A stretch of DNA of 64,000 nt from Oceanobacillus oncorhynchi (lineage in GTDB: Bacteria; Bacillota; Bacilli; Bacillales; Amphibacillaceae), in assembly GCF_000821065.1 (NCBI RefSeq), contig NZ_CDGG01000001.1, forward strand, positions 2,108,001-2,172,000, written 5' to 3'. A program made the position numbers and the translations under genes. Below are positions 18,186-26,619 of this stretch, one piece after another. The notes below the pieces were generated by a model. The model had not been told where the DNA came from. It worked only from the letters and a program-made list of their open reading frames with translations, and searched no databases. How positions within the stretch are numbered: the first letter of the stretch is position 1; each line of letters opens with the position of its first letter.

Positions 18186-19733
18186 TTACAGAAAGTGAGA
18201 AGGATAGTTTTTAATCAAGAACTCTTTCATTTCCTCAGCTGTTTTCTTTTGCAAAGCAGGCACAATATCATCAGCTAGTATTTTTCTGCGTGAACTGCTG
18301 GAAAAACCGATGTCCAACAGCTTATTAATATCCTCATCATTCATATAGAATTTTACTTTTAGGCATGTATATCCTTGTTCCTCAATAAGCGTAGCAATCC
18401 GGTTGGAAAAAGTAAGAACGTAGTCATAATCAAGTTTAGCTAATTCATATAATTCGTTAATGTGTAGTATTTTAACAATTTTAATATCTAAAAAATGGTT
18501 TAGGGAAGCTCCAAAAAAATCTGCTTTTTCGATGGAAGAATTCGTAACAACGATAATTCTTTTTGTGTTTCTACCCAAGATTTTATTTTCATTAATATGT
18601 TTTCGGAAAATAAGCGTGAGTGTTGCTATCTGATCTGAAGATAATTGAAGCTCATTGGAAATAAATGAATCTTGTTCAATTAAATGATATAAATTTGGAA
18701 ATTTCTCTGCAGTTTGATCCAGCTTATTATCATAAAAATCAAAGTGATAATCGGAACGCAGTATACATTTAAAGATGAACTGGTATATTTCTTGGAATAA
18801 TTCATGGTACGAATATATATCTGTAATAATAGTTGATTGAATGCCGGAAACAAATTGTATTATTTTTTCTTCCAGCCACCGGATTTGAATAGATACGTTA
18901 TTTTCCCTGTTCATGGTATCCAAAGAGAATAATATATGATTCATAACCTGATTCTCCGTTGAATGCTCAACCAATTTAAATGGTGACGAGAAGGTCAGGC
19001 TTGTATGAACTTTTTTATTTTCATAGTAACCTAGATGATTTCTATAAAGTGCAATCATTACATATAGAAAAATAAACTTCTTAGAAGGATAAGATAATTC
19101 TATATTCTGTTGATGGATTATATTTTCAATCATATTTTTAACTTGGCTGTGAATAAAATTTGTTTCGGTTAAAACGTATTCTGAAATTAATACTTCCATT
19201 GGATTATTAGCTTGCCGAAGATATAACGTATTATTCTCATCCAGCTCAAATAGTTTGACTAAAATTTTTGTGCCTTCTATACGAATTAGGGTTTCTTGAC
19301 CAGTAATACGAATCCCTTTTTTACGAACAATTTCTTTGGAAAGCCCTGCTTGTTTTAGTTGATTTGTCAAATGACGGTTATCTTTTTTCTTGGTGCTCAT
19401 ACTTAATCCTAAATGCTGATATAATCTGGAGGTATTGACAACTTCTTTTAAAAGGGATTGCACAATAATAAAAGATAATCGCTCCTTTTGTGATGGGACA
19501 TATTCATAAAAAGGAATATTTTGAACGATTTGGATATATTCTTTATACGTCATCTTACTTTGAATCTTGTGGTTTTTAGGGACAAGCTGCTGATGCTTGG
19601 CTAAATAGGCATTAATTAAATCAATTCTTCTATAAATACTTCCCTCGCTTCGATTGAAAGCTTTTGTATTTGATAAATCAATCTCACCATGCTCTTGAAG
19701 GTGATTAAGTAATTTTAAATCAAGTGAGTCCAT
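18186..19733 (-). CDS. PRD/BglG-Mga-type transcriptional regulator of the PTS operon
   Basis: The 515-residue protein has an N-terminal HTH part (about 1-120), two helical regions that look like divergent PRDs (about 180-380) and a C-terminal EIIB-like stretch ('RIIVVTNSSIEKADFFGASL', 'YDYVLTFSN'). Such proteins activate PTS operons and are tuned by phosphorylation. The conserved PRD histidines are hard to identify, so the fold assignment rests on layout. ATG 19733 follows GAGGAGGAAAGG; the ATG at 19751 lies inside that site. It diverges from the EIICB gene, 200 bases away. Confidence 0.75.
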   Translation of the reverse strand: MDSLDLKLLNHLQEHGEIDLSNTKAFNRSEGSIYRRIDLINAYLAKHQQLVPKNHKIQSKMTYKEYIQIVQNIPFYEYVPSQKERLSFIIVQSLLKEVVNTSRLYQHLGLSMSTKKKDNRHLTNQLKQAGLSKEIVRKKGIRITGQETLIRIEGTKILVKLFELDENNTLYLRQANNPMEVLISEYVLTETNFIHSQVKNMIENIIHQQNIELSYPSKKFIFLYVMIALYRNHLGYYENKKVHTSLTFSSPFKLVEHSTENQVMNHILFSLDTMNRENNVSIQIRWLEEKIIQFVSGIQSTIITDIYSYHELFQEIYQFIFKCILRSDYHFDFYDNKLDQTAEKFPNLYHLIEQDSFISNELQLSSDQIATLTLIFRKHINENKILGRNTKRIIVVTNSSIEKADFFGASLNHFLDIKIVKILHINELYELAKLDYDYVLTFSNRIATLIEEQGYTCLKVKFYMNDEDINKLLDIGFSSSSRRKILADDIVPALQKKTAEEMKEFLIKNYPSHFL

Positions 19734-19834
19734 AGTTCCTTTCCTCCTCATGAAGTATCTTCAAAAAGTATATTGGTTCTTTCTTCTTTTAAAAGCACAG
19801 GTGAAAGTTAATTAGGCCTGTCCATTTTAAAATG

Positions 19835-19895
19835 AGGGGTAATTTTTTGAATAGATTTCTATTGAAAAACTTCCTTGTTATACCCCTGATATAAT
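19835..19895 (+). promoter_or_regulatory. Promoter and putative operator of the PTS operon
   Basis: A TATAAT -10 at 19890-19895 has no good -35, as expected for an activated promoter. AGGGGTA (19835-19841) and TACCCCT (19881-19887) form a long-range dyad, and AATAG/CTATT at 19850-19863 forms a short one. Which is bound by the regulator is inference. Confidence 0.4.
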
Positions 19896-19934
19896 TCTAC
19901 ACTTAGTTTAAGAAATAAGGAAGGAAGAGAAGGT

Positions 19935-21500
19935 ATGAAATTAAATAACGTTAAAGATACAATTCAAAAGTTTGGAAGATCTTTGTTATTACCGATTGGT
20001 GTAATGGCACCTGTTGGGATGCTTATGGGGATTTGTGGAGCTTTAGGACAGGATTATATGATTGAGAGATTACCTTTTTTAGATAATACGGTGGTCCAAA
20101 CAGCTATTCATAGTTTGCAGGATATTACAGCAATTATTTTTGAAAATATACCGCTTCTCTTTGCTATGGGTGTCGCATACGGGATGTCGAAGAATGAAAA
20201 AGGAATCGCTGTATTTGCCTCTGTATTAGGTTATTTAACCATGCTTGTTGTAATGAATGTATATCTGACAGTGACAGGCACACTAGCTGAAGATCCCGAA
20301 ACGATGTCGCAAGTAGGACAAGGCGTCGTATTAGGAATTCAAACCTTGCGAATTGATGCTTTTGGAGGGATAATCGCTGGTTTAATAGCTGCCAAAATTG
20401 CGGATCGCTTCTATAGATTAGAATTACCGCTGGCATTTGCTTTCTTTGGCGGAAAAAAATCTGTTCCAATCATTACATTTTTGGTGATGATTCCAGTCGG
20501 ATTGATTATCCCTGTTATCTGGGGATTATTTACTCAATTTTTATTAAGTATTTCATTTATATTTATGAACCAGCATTTTGGCGTCGGCGCTTATTGGTTT
20601 GCGCATCGTGCATTAATTCCTTTTGGACTCCATCACGTACTTGCTTCTGTTGTTCGTTTTTCGGAAGCGGGAGGCGTTTACCTGATTGACGGTCAAAATT
20701 ATATTGGTATTTTAAATGCTACAAATAAGATTTTATTTGATTTAGGTCCATCGCATGAAGCATGGGATCGCTTAATGCCTGATTTAGTAAAGTATTTGGC
20801 GTCTGGTCAGATGTTGATTACCTTGTTTAGGATTCCTGCCATCGGTTTAGCAATGTATCATACCTCTTTTGCATCAAATAAAACAATTGCTAAAGGAACT
20901 ATTCTGACAGTCGTATTAACAGCATTCTTAGGGAATGTAACGGAACCGCTTGAGTTCTCATTCTTATTTATTGCTCCTTTGTTGTTTGTCGTTTATATCA
21001 TATTAAGTGGTATTATGGCGTTACCATTAAACTTTCTAGATATTTCAATCGGCTACATCCGGGGTACGATATTTGACTTTGGTATATTTGGCTTATTGTA
21101 TGAAGGAACGAATTGGTACCAGCTTGTTCTTTTAGGTATCGTAAACTTTATTGTATTCTATTTTGTTTTCCGGTTTGCGATTACAAAATGGAATTTAAAA
21201 ACACCTGGACGTGAAGCAGAAATTAAAAATGTGAGTCTATTAAAAGAAAAACGATACCCTGAAATTGCGGGAATTGTTATTGAAGGACTTGGCGGAAAAG
21301 AAAATATTAAGAATGTAGACAATTGTGTTACCCGATTAAGAGTAGACTTATATGACGATGAAAAAGTTGACCTGGAAAGATTAAAAGATTCTGGTTCATC
21401 CGGCTCCTTTATGGCTCAAAAAAATCATATTCATGTCGTATTTGGACCACACGTTGAATTTGTCAGAAATGCAGTGGATGAAAAACTATATTCAAAATAA
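19935..21500 (+). CDS. PTS EIICB component, glucose/maltose superfamily
   Basis: The 521-residue fusion has an EIIC membrane domain (about 1-410, ten or so helices, with 'FGLHHVLASVVRF' and 'GNVTEPLEFSFLFIAPLLF') and a C-terminal EIIB domain carrying the phosphocysteine in 'NVDNCVTRLRVDL'. It imports and phosphorylates a sugar-type substrate. The EIIC is closest to MalX/glucoside types by motif, but the substrate is not known. The EIIA partner is encoded at 23727-24215 in the same operon. The next gene starts 21 bases downstream. Confidence 0.9.
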   Translation: MKLNNVKDTIQKFGRSLLLPIGVMAPVGMLMGICGALGQDYMIERLPFLDNTVVQTAIHSLQDITAIIFENIPLLFAMGVAYGMSKNEKGIAVFASVLGYLTMLVVMNVYLTVTGTLAEDPETMSQVGQGVVLGIQTLRIDAFGGIIAGLIAAKIADRFYRLELPLAFAFFGGKKSVPIITFLVMIPVGLIIPVIWGLFTQFLLSISFIFMNQHFGVGAYWFAHRALIPFGLHHVLASVVRFSEAGGVYLIDGQNYIGILNATNKILFDLGPSHEAWDRLMPDLVKYLASGQMLITLFRIPAIGLAMYHTSFASNKTIAKGTILTVVLTAFLGNVTEPLEFSFLFIAPLLFVVYIILSGIMALPLNFLDISIGYIRGTIFDFGIFGLLYEGTNWYQLVLLGIVNFIVFYFVFRFAITKWNLKTPGREAEIKNVSLLKEKRYPEIAGIVIEGLGGKENIKNVDNCVTRLRVDLYDDEKVDLERLKDSGSSGSFMAQKNHIHVVFGPHVEFVRNAVDEKLYSK

Positions 21501-21520
21501 AGCATAAGGGAGCAGGAAGT

Positions 21521-22903
21521 ATGAGAGCGTTATATGATTCCAAAACAAAAACAATGTATGATTACGGGATAAGAGAATTATTAGATTCCAACCAAAAGTA
21601 TCAATCGTGGCTGGACGTTGAAGCAGCTTTAGCAACTGCTCAAGGAGAATTGGGCATCATTCCTCAAAGAGCAGCAAAAAATATTAATGAAGCAGCGCGA
21701 ATAGAAAATATAGATTTAGAAGAGATGGAACGATTAAAAGAAAGTGTTGGACATGGCTTTGTACCCTTTTTAAAAGTTTTCATTAAAGCATGTCATGAAG
21801 AAAGCGGGAAGTACGTGCATTATGGGGTTACAACGCAAAATATTCAACAAACTGCACAGCTATTAGTTACATCAAAAATACATGATCGCGTAATGAACGT
21901 ACTTGCTGATATTTTATCTCATTTAGGAGAATTGGCAGAAAAACATAAAAATACAGTAATGTCTGGACGTACACATGGAAGACATGCCATTCCCATTACG
22001 TACGGATACAAAGTTTCTGTGTGGATTAGTGAGACGATTGATTCGATAGAGAGATTATCCGAAGCGGCCAAACGGACGTTTCAAGTAATGATGGGTGGAG
22101 CTGTCGGTTCATTTAATACCTTTGGAGAAAAGGGGATAACACTGCAATCAGAAGTGGCTAAACTGTTAAATATGAATACCATGCCGGTACCGTCAAGAAA
22201 TATAACGAGTCATAAAACGGAGTATATTCATGCGCTTGCTTTATTAGCAAATGGTTTTCATAAAATTGCTGAAGAAGTATATTCTACATCTATTGAAGAA
22301 ATCGGAGAAGTTTCCGAAAGCTTTGAAAGTGGTACGATTGGTTCCAGCACGATGCCGCATAAAATTAATCCCAAGCTGTCAAAAGGGATTATCGCTAACG
22401 CCCAAAAACTCTATACGCTTCCACAGCTTTGTTTAAATGCTGCTGCAAGGCCCTATGAAGCTGATAGCAGCCAGTATATGGTGTTTGATGCTGCACTGGA
22501 AGAAGCAATAGAATTAATTACAGAAGTGGTTTTACGGACAGAAGAATTGACGAAAGGGATTTCTGTTCATGTAAATAAAATGAAGGAAAATGCTTCTCTG
22601 AATAAAGGGTTAGATAATAGTGAATTTATTATGATGGAATTAGCAAAGAAGCTTGGAAAGGATAAAGCACATACGGTTGTTTACAACAAAGCGATACAAG
22701 TGCAGACAGAGGGAAGTTCATTTGTAGATGCTTTATTAGAAGATAAGGATGTAAACCAAATGTTTTCTAAGGATGAAATCAAAGGTATGCTGCTTCCGGA
22801 AAGGTATGTAGGTGCAGGAAACATTATTGCTGAAGAACAAGCTAAAAGAGCATTCCGTATCTCTGAAAAAATTAAAAAAGATTTACCAGAACAGGATGCT
22901 TGA
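21521..22903 (+). CDS. Fumarase/aspartase-superfamily lyase (adenylosuccinate-lyase-like)
   Basis: This 460-residue protein has the superfamily signature GSSTMPHKINP (274-284) with the flexible catalytic Ser loop, SGRTHGRHA with the conserved TH at 151-152, and HYGVTTQN at 100-107. Members cleave C-N or C-O bonds and usually release fumarate. It is unlikely to be the purine enzyme PurB, because it sits inside a PTS operon and far from pur genes. It may act on a phosphorylated sugar conjugate delivered by the EIICB. GGGAGCAGGAAGT precedes the ATG. Confidence 0.88.
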   Translation: MRALYDSKTKTMYDYGIRELLDSNQKYQSWLDVEAALATAQGELGIIPQRAAKNINEAARIENIDLEEMERLKESVGHGFVPFLKVFIKACHEESGKYVHYGVTTQNIQQTAQLLVTSKIHDRVMNVLADILSHLGELAEKHKNTVMSGRTHGRHAIPITYGYKVSVWISETIDSIERLSEAAKRTFQVMMGGAVGSFNTFGEKGITLQSEVAKLLNMNTMPVPSRNITSHKTEYIHALALLANGFHKIAEEVYSTSIEEIGEVSESFESGTIGSSTMPHKINPKLSKGIIANAQKLYTLPQLCLNAAARPYEADSSQYMVFDAALEEAIELITEVVLRTEELTKGISVHVNKMKENASLNKGLDNSEFIMMELAKKLGKDKAHTVVYNKAIQVQTEGSSFVDALLEDKDVNQMFSKDEIKGMLLPERYVGAGNIIAEEQAKRAFRISEKIKKDLPEQDA

Positions 22904-22945
22904 TGAAGAAAGATAAGACTGTCCCTTTTTAGGAGTGTATGCAGT

Positions 22946-23689
22946 ATGATTAAACTTGTTGCTGTTGATATGGATGGAACACTTTTAGATACGAATAAAC
23001 AAATATCCAGTGCAAATAAAGGCGCTATTAAAGCTTGTATAGACCAGGGAATTAGAATCGTTCTGAGCACAGGCAGGCCTTTTAGCCATGTAGAACCATA
23101 CGCGGATGAATTAAAACTGAATAATTTTTTTGTTACAGCAAATGGGGGACAAATATTAAATATGGAAAAAGAAGTGATTTCCCAGCACTTTCTTTCTGCC
23201 AATCATTTATTAAGACTTACTCACTTTTGTGAAACAAAAAAATTAAGGTATTGGGCATTAACTACGAAAGAACTCTTTAAAAATCAGTTTCCAGTCAATT
23301 ATATGGATAAAAACTGGTTGAAATTTGGGATTCGGCTGGACACAGAGAAAGAAGCCGATCGTCTTCGCAAATATTTAACAGAAACGAATCTATATGAGGT
23401 CTCAAATACACTGCCAACGAATATTGAGTTAAATCCTTTAGGTATAAATAAAGCAACTGGTATTGAATTTGTTGGTAAACAAATTGGAATTGAGATGAAT
23501 GAAGTCATGGCAATAGGAGATGCACTCAATGATGTCAAACTTATTAAAAAGGCTAAGCTGGGTATTGCGATGGGGAATGCTCAACCAAGTGTTAGAGAAA
23601 TAGCAGACTTTGTAACAAAAGATCATAACAATGACGGTGTAGCATTTGCGTTGAATAAATATATTTTACATGATAATAAATTGTTTTAA
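22946..23689 (+). CDS. Cof-type HAD-IIB sugar phosphatase
   Basis: The 247-residue protein has HAD motif I DMDGTLLD (nucleophile D8), motif II LSTGRP, and motifs III/IV 'NKATGIEFV' and 'GDALNDVKLIKKAKLGIAMGNA'. The central cap is of the C2 (Cof) type. Such enzymes dephosphorylate sugar phosphates and related metabolites. Its place between lyase and EIIA suggests it removes the phosphate put on by the PTS, before or after lyase action. At 247 residues it is slightly short for Cof proteins (about 270). AGGAGTG precedes the ATG. Confidence 0.88.
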   Translation: MIKLVAVDMDGTLLDTNKQISSANKGAIKACIDQGIRIVLSTGRPFSHVEPYADELKLNNFFVTANGGQILNMEKEVISQHFLSANHLLRLTHFCETKKLRYWALTTKELFKNQFPVNYMDKNWLKFGIRLDTEKEADRLRKYLTETNLYEVSNTLPTNIELNPLGINKATGIEFVGKQIGIEMNEVMAIGDALNDVKLIKKAKLGIAMGNAQPSVREIADFVTKDHNNDGVAFALNKYILHDNKLF

Positions 23690-23726
23690 AGAAATAAAAT
23701 CAATATAAACTTAGGTGGGTGAGATT

Positions 23727-24215
23727 ATGCTTGGAAAGCTTTTTAAAAAGAAAGGAAGTAACGAAATAGAATTATTTGCGCCTGTTGATGGAGAAATAGT
23801 TCCTTTAGAGGAAGTACCTGATCCGGTGTTTTCTGAACAAATGATGGGCGATGGAATTGCTATTAAACCATCTAATGGCAAGGTGGTATCGCCAGTTGAC
23901 GGAGACATTGTACAAGTATTCCCGACGAAGCATGCGGTAGGAGTTAAGGCTGGAAATGGAGCAGAAATTTTAATCCATATTGGCTTAGAAACAGTGGCAT
24001 TGGATGGAGAAGGATTTACCGTTCGCGTGAAGGAAGGAGATAAAGTGAAAAAAGGAGATCCCCTTGTTGATATAGATTTAGCAGTTGTAAGCGAAAAAGC
24101 TTCAAGTACTGTTACACCAATGCTAATTACAAATATGAATGATATCGAAACTTTAGATAAACAAGATGTGAAGCAAGTTCGAGCTAGTGAGGATGTAGTT
24201 ATTACTATTAAATAA
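23727..24215 (+). CDS. PTS EIIA component, glucose type (Crr-like)
   Basis: This 162-residue protein is a stand-alone EIIA-Glc with 'FAPVDGEIVPLEEVPDPVFSE', 'GDGIAIKPSNGKVVSPVDG', 'PTKHAVGV' and the phosphohistidine block 'EILIHIGLETV'. It passes phosphate from HPr to the EIIB domain of the first operon gene. ATG 23727 follows AGGTGG; the in-frame GTG at 23715 lies within that site. A terminator follows, ending the operon. Confidence 0.93.
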   Translation: MLGKLFKKKGSNEIELFAPVDGEIVPLEEVPDPVFSEQMMGDGIAIKPSNGKVVSPVDGDIVQVFPTKHAVGVKAGNGAEILIHIGLETVALDGEGFTVRVKEGDKVKKGDPLVDIDLAVVSEKASSTVTPMLITNMNDIETLDKQDVKQVRASEDVVITIK

Positions 24216-24275
24216 ACGGATATACTAATAAGTTGATTTTGTTAGTACAAAAAAAGACAAGAGCATATAACCGGA

Positions 24276-24323
24276 AAAAGTAGCGGCTTTTCGCTTTGAA
24301 GTGGAAAGCTGCTGCTTTTTTAT
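24276..24323 (+). terminator. Terminator of the PTS operon
   Basis: AAAGTAGCGGCTTTTC and GGAAAGCTGCTGCTTTT form an imperfect long stem followed by T-rich sequence. Confidence 0.75.
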
Positions 24324-24414
24324 ATTTCTTTTCAATTTTACTTCCAAATTCGAAATAATCGATTTTCGTATTTGTGTGGAAACGTTATAATAGAGAAAGA
24401 AGGAAGGGAATTAT

Positions 24415-25452
24415 ATGATATTTTTATTCCTGAGAACGATTGCAATTGGTCTCTTTGGAGCTGTTATCTTTACCGTAATTGGCCTGCCCCTGCCTTGGCT
24501 GCTTGGATCTATGATCGTGACACTATTATTCCAATTAAAATCATCCTGGAAAATTGTTTGGGATTCAACTTTTCGTAATATCGGACTGGTTATTGCCGGA
24601 TATACGATTGGTTATGCTTTTACATTAGAAGCGCTGCAGGATATGGTAAACTATTTTCCAATGATGATTATTATTAACATTATCTTTTTACTTTTATTTA
24701 TTGGTGTCAGTTTTGCAGTTTCAAAGTGGGCGAGGCTGGATATTGGAACAGCAATGGCTTGTTGTGCTCCGGGGGGATTGCAGCAGGTAATCGTCTTTGC
24801 GGAAGAGCAGAAAACCTTGAATATAACCGTAGTGACGTTTTATCAAGTCATTCGGCTGCTGGCGATTATTACATTGGTTCCGTTTATTGTTTCCAGTAAT
24901 AATGGTGGTGCGGCCCCCGATAACACAACAGAAAGCTATTCATTGATTTTATTTGGTTTATTGATTCTATGCTACATAGTGGGAATGGCCTGCAAGCTGA
25001 TCAAAGTACCTACCGCCTACTTATTAGGACCTGTTTTCTTTATCATGATATGCAATCTGTTGTCTATTCAGGTCCCAAGGATGCCTGAAAATTTACTGCA
25101 TGTTGCCCAGCTGTTTATTGGGATTTATGTAGGCTTATTATTAGAACGGGATAAGCTGAGGAAAATGAAATCACATATTGTGTATGCGGTTGGTTCGTGT
25201 GTCATATTAATTAGCGTGGCTTTTTTAATTAGTGAATGGATGGCCCATTATTTTATGGATTTTGCGACCAGCTTTCTGAGCGTAGTTCCAGGCGGTGTAG
25301 ATCAAATGGGGATTATCGCTGCTTCGATTCAGGCGGAAGTAACGGTGGTGACCTCGTTTCAGCTGTTTCGGATTTTATTTTTATCCATTATCATCATTCC
25401 ATTTGTTAAATATATGGTGCGGCGGGATCAAATGAAGAAGGTAAGAGAGTAA
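24415..25452 (+). CDS. AbrB-family (duplicated) membrane protein, putative transporter
   Basis: The 345-residue protein has about ten helices in two similar halves, each with an amphipathic Gly-rich signature ('IGLPLPWLLGSMIV' and 'IKVPTAYLLGPVFFIM'; 'CAPGGLQQVIVFAEEQ' and 'VVPGGVDQMGIIAASIQAEVTVV'). This is Pfam 'AbrB', a membrane family unrelated to the AbrB DNA-binding protein despite the name. The function is unproven. AAGGAAGGGAATT precedes the ATG. The next gene starts 20 bases downstream, so the two form an operon. Confidence 0.85.
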   Translation: MIFLFLRTIAIGLFGAVIFTVIGLPLPWLLGSMIVTLLFQLKSSWKIVWDSTFRNIGLVIAGYTIGYAFTLEALQDMVNYFPMMIIINIIFLLLFIGVSFAVSKWARLDIGTAMACCAPGGLQQVIVFAEEQKTLNITVVTFYQVIRLLAIITLVPFIVSSNNGGAAPDNTTESYSLILFGLLILCYIVGMACKLIKVPTAYLLGPVFFIMICNLLSIQVPRMPENLLHVAQLFIGIYVGLLLERDKLRKMKSHIVYAVGSCVILISVAFLISEWMAHYFMDFATSFLSVVPGGVDQMGIIAASIQAEVTVVTSFQLFRILFLSIIIIPFVKYMVRRDQMKKVRE

Positions 25453-25471
25453 TGTAAGAGAGGTGTTTAAA

Positions 25472-26323
25472 GTGATTCAAATTGGCTTAACGGGATGGGG
25501 AGACCACGATTCTATTTATGCAGATGATACAAAAGCGCATGAAAAATTACAGGAATACAGCAGTCATTTTCCGGCGGTAGAATTAGACTCCTCCTTCTAT
25601 GCGGTACAGCCGATTCATAATATGGAAAAATGGGCGAGGGAGACGCCGGAGAATTTTCAATTTATCGTGAAAGCCTATCAGGGAATGACCGGGCATGATC
25701 GGGAGGAAAAGGATAACCCTTTTGAAACGAAGGCAGAAATGTTCCAAGCATTCAGGGAGTCGATTGTACCGCTGCAAAAAGCAGGAAAATTGGGAGCTGT
25801 GCTGTTTCAATTCCCGCCGTGGTTTGACTGTACACACGAGCATGTGCAATATTTACGCTATTGTAAAAAGGAAATGAAGGATATTCCTGTTGCTTTGGAG
25901 TTCAGACAGCAATCCTGGTATGAGGAAAGATTTCAGCAGCAAACCTTGCAATTTATGAAACAAGAAGGCTGGATTCATACTGTTGCAGATGAACCGCAGG
26001 CTGGTGAAAAGTCGGTTCCTTTTGTGCCTGTTGTGACAGTAAAAGATAAAGTCATTATCCGGCTGCACGGAAGAAACGTCCACGGCTGGAATTACTCGGG
26101 AAATGTGAATTGGCGGAAGGTCCGTTATTTATATGAATATAACGAGCAGGAATTAACAACGATAGCCGAAGAGGTAAAAAGGTTAGAAAAGCAATGTGAA
26201 GAGGTTATAGTATTGTTTAACAACAATTCTGGAAGACATGCAGCTGGAAACGCGAAGCAGCTGCAGCAGATGTTAGGAATTGAATTTGATGGACTGGCTT
26301 CACAGCAGCTGGGGCTGTTTTAA
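25472..26323 (+). CDS. yunF: DUF72 family protein (YunF-like)
   Basis: This 283-residue protein has the TIM-barrel DUF72 pattern: 'IQIGLTGWGDHDSIYADD', 'FPAVELDSSFYAVQP', 'KAYQGMTGH', 'GAVLFQFPPWF', 'VALEFRQQSW' and 'RLHGRN'. It resembles Bacillus subtilis YunF in length and start. The function is unknown. The start is GTG 25472 behind AGAGAGGTG; a GTG at 25463 is part of that site. It is co-transcribed with the upstream membrane protein gene. Confidence 0.9.
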   Translation: MIQIGLTGWGDHDSIYADDTKAHEKLQEYSSHFPAVELDSSFYAVQPIHNMEKWARETPENFQFIVKAYQGMTGHDREEKDNPFETKAEMFQAFRESIVPLQKAGKLGAVLFQFPPWFDCTHEHVQYLRYCKKEMKDIPVALEFRQQSWYEERFQQQTLQFMKQEGWIHTVADEPQAGEKSVPFVPVVTVKDKVIIRLHGRNVHGWNYSGNVNWRKVRYLYEYNEQELTTIAEEVKRLEKQCEEVIVLFNNNSGRHAAGNAKQLQQMLGIEFDGLASQQLGLF

Positions 26324-26338
26324 TTACATGTATGAAAG

Positions 26339-26389
26339 AGATAACCAAATTTATGAGGTTTCAACCACCATAGATTTGGTTATTTTTTG
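26339..26389 (+). terminator. Terminator after yunF
   Basis: ATAACCAAAT and ATTTGGTTAT pair perfectly around a loop of about 22 bases and are followed by TTTTTT. Confidence 0.85.
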
Positions 26390-26537
26390 AGCTGCAACAT
26401 ATTGTACTTTATTACGAAACAAGAATTAACAAGAAAGAAATGCTTCTGGTTAAGTTAACAGAAACAGCCGCCTCTTTAAATCTTCAGAAAATAAGTATAT
26501 AATAACCTTAACCTTAAGACGAACGGAGGAAACTCAT

Positions 26538-26558
26538 ATGATTCGTTATATGGTATGA
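26538..26558 (+). CDS. Possible six-codon leader ORF (MIRYMV)
   Basis: ATG 26538 follows a strong GGAGG at ideal spacing and stops after six codons. A TATAAT-like box lies about 40 bases upstream and the serine hydrolase start about 60 downstream. It could be a regulatory leader peptide or a remnant of a lost gene start. Confidence 0.3.
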   Translation: MIRYMV

Positions 26559-26619
26559 ACATCTTAGCGGACTCCCTTTTAAAATCATAATTAAACAAAG
26601 ATTTCAGGAGGGACAAAAA

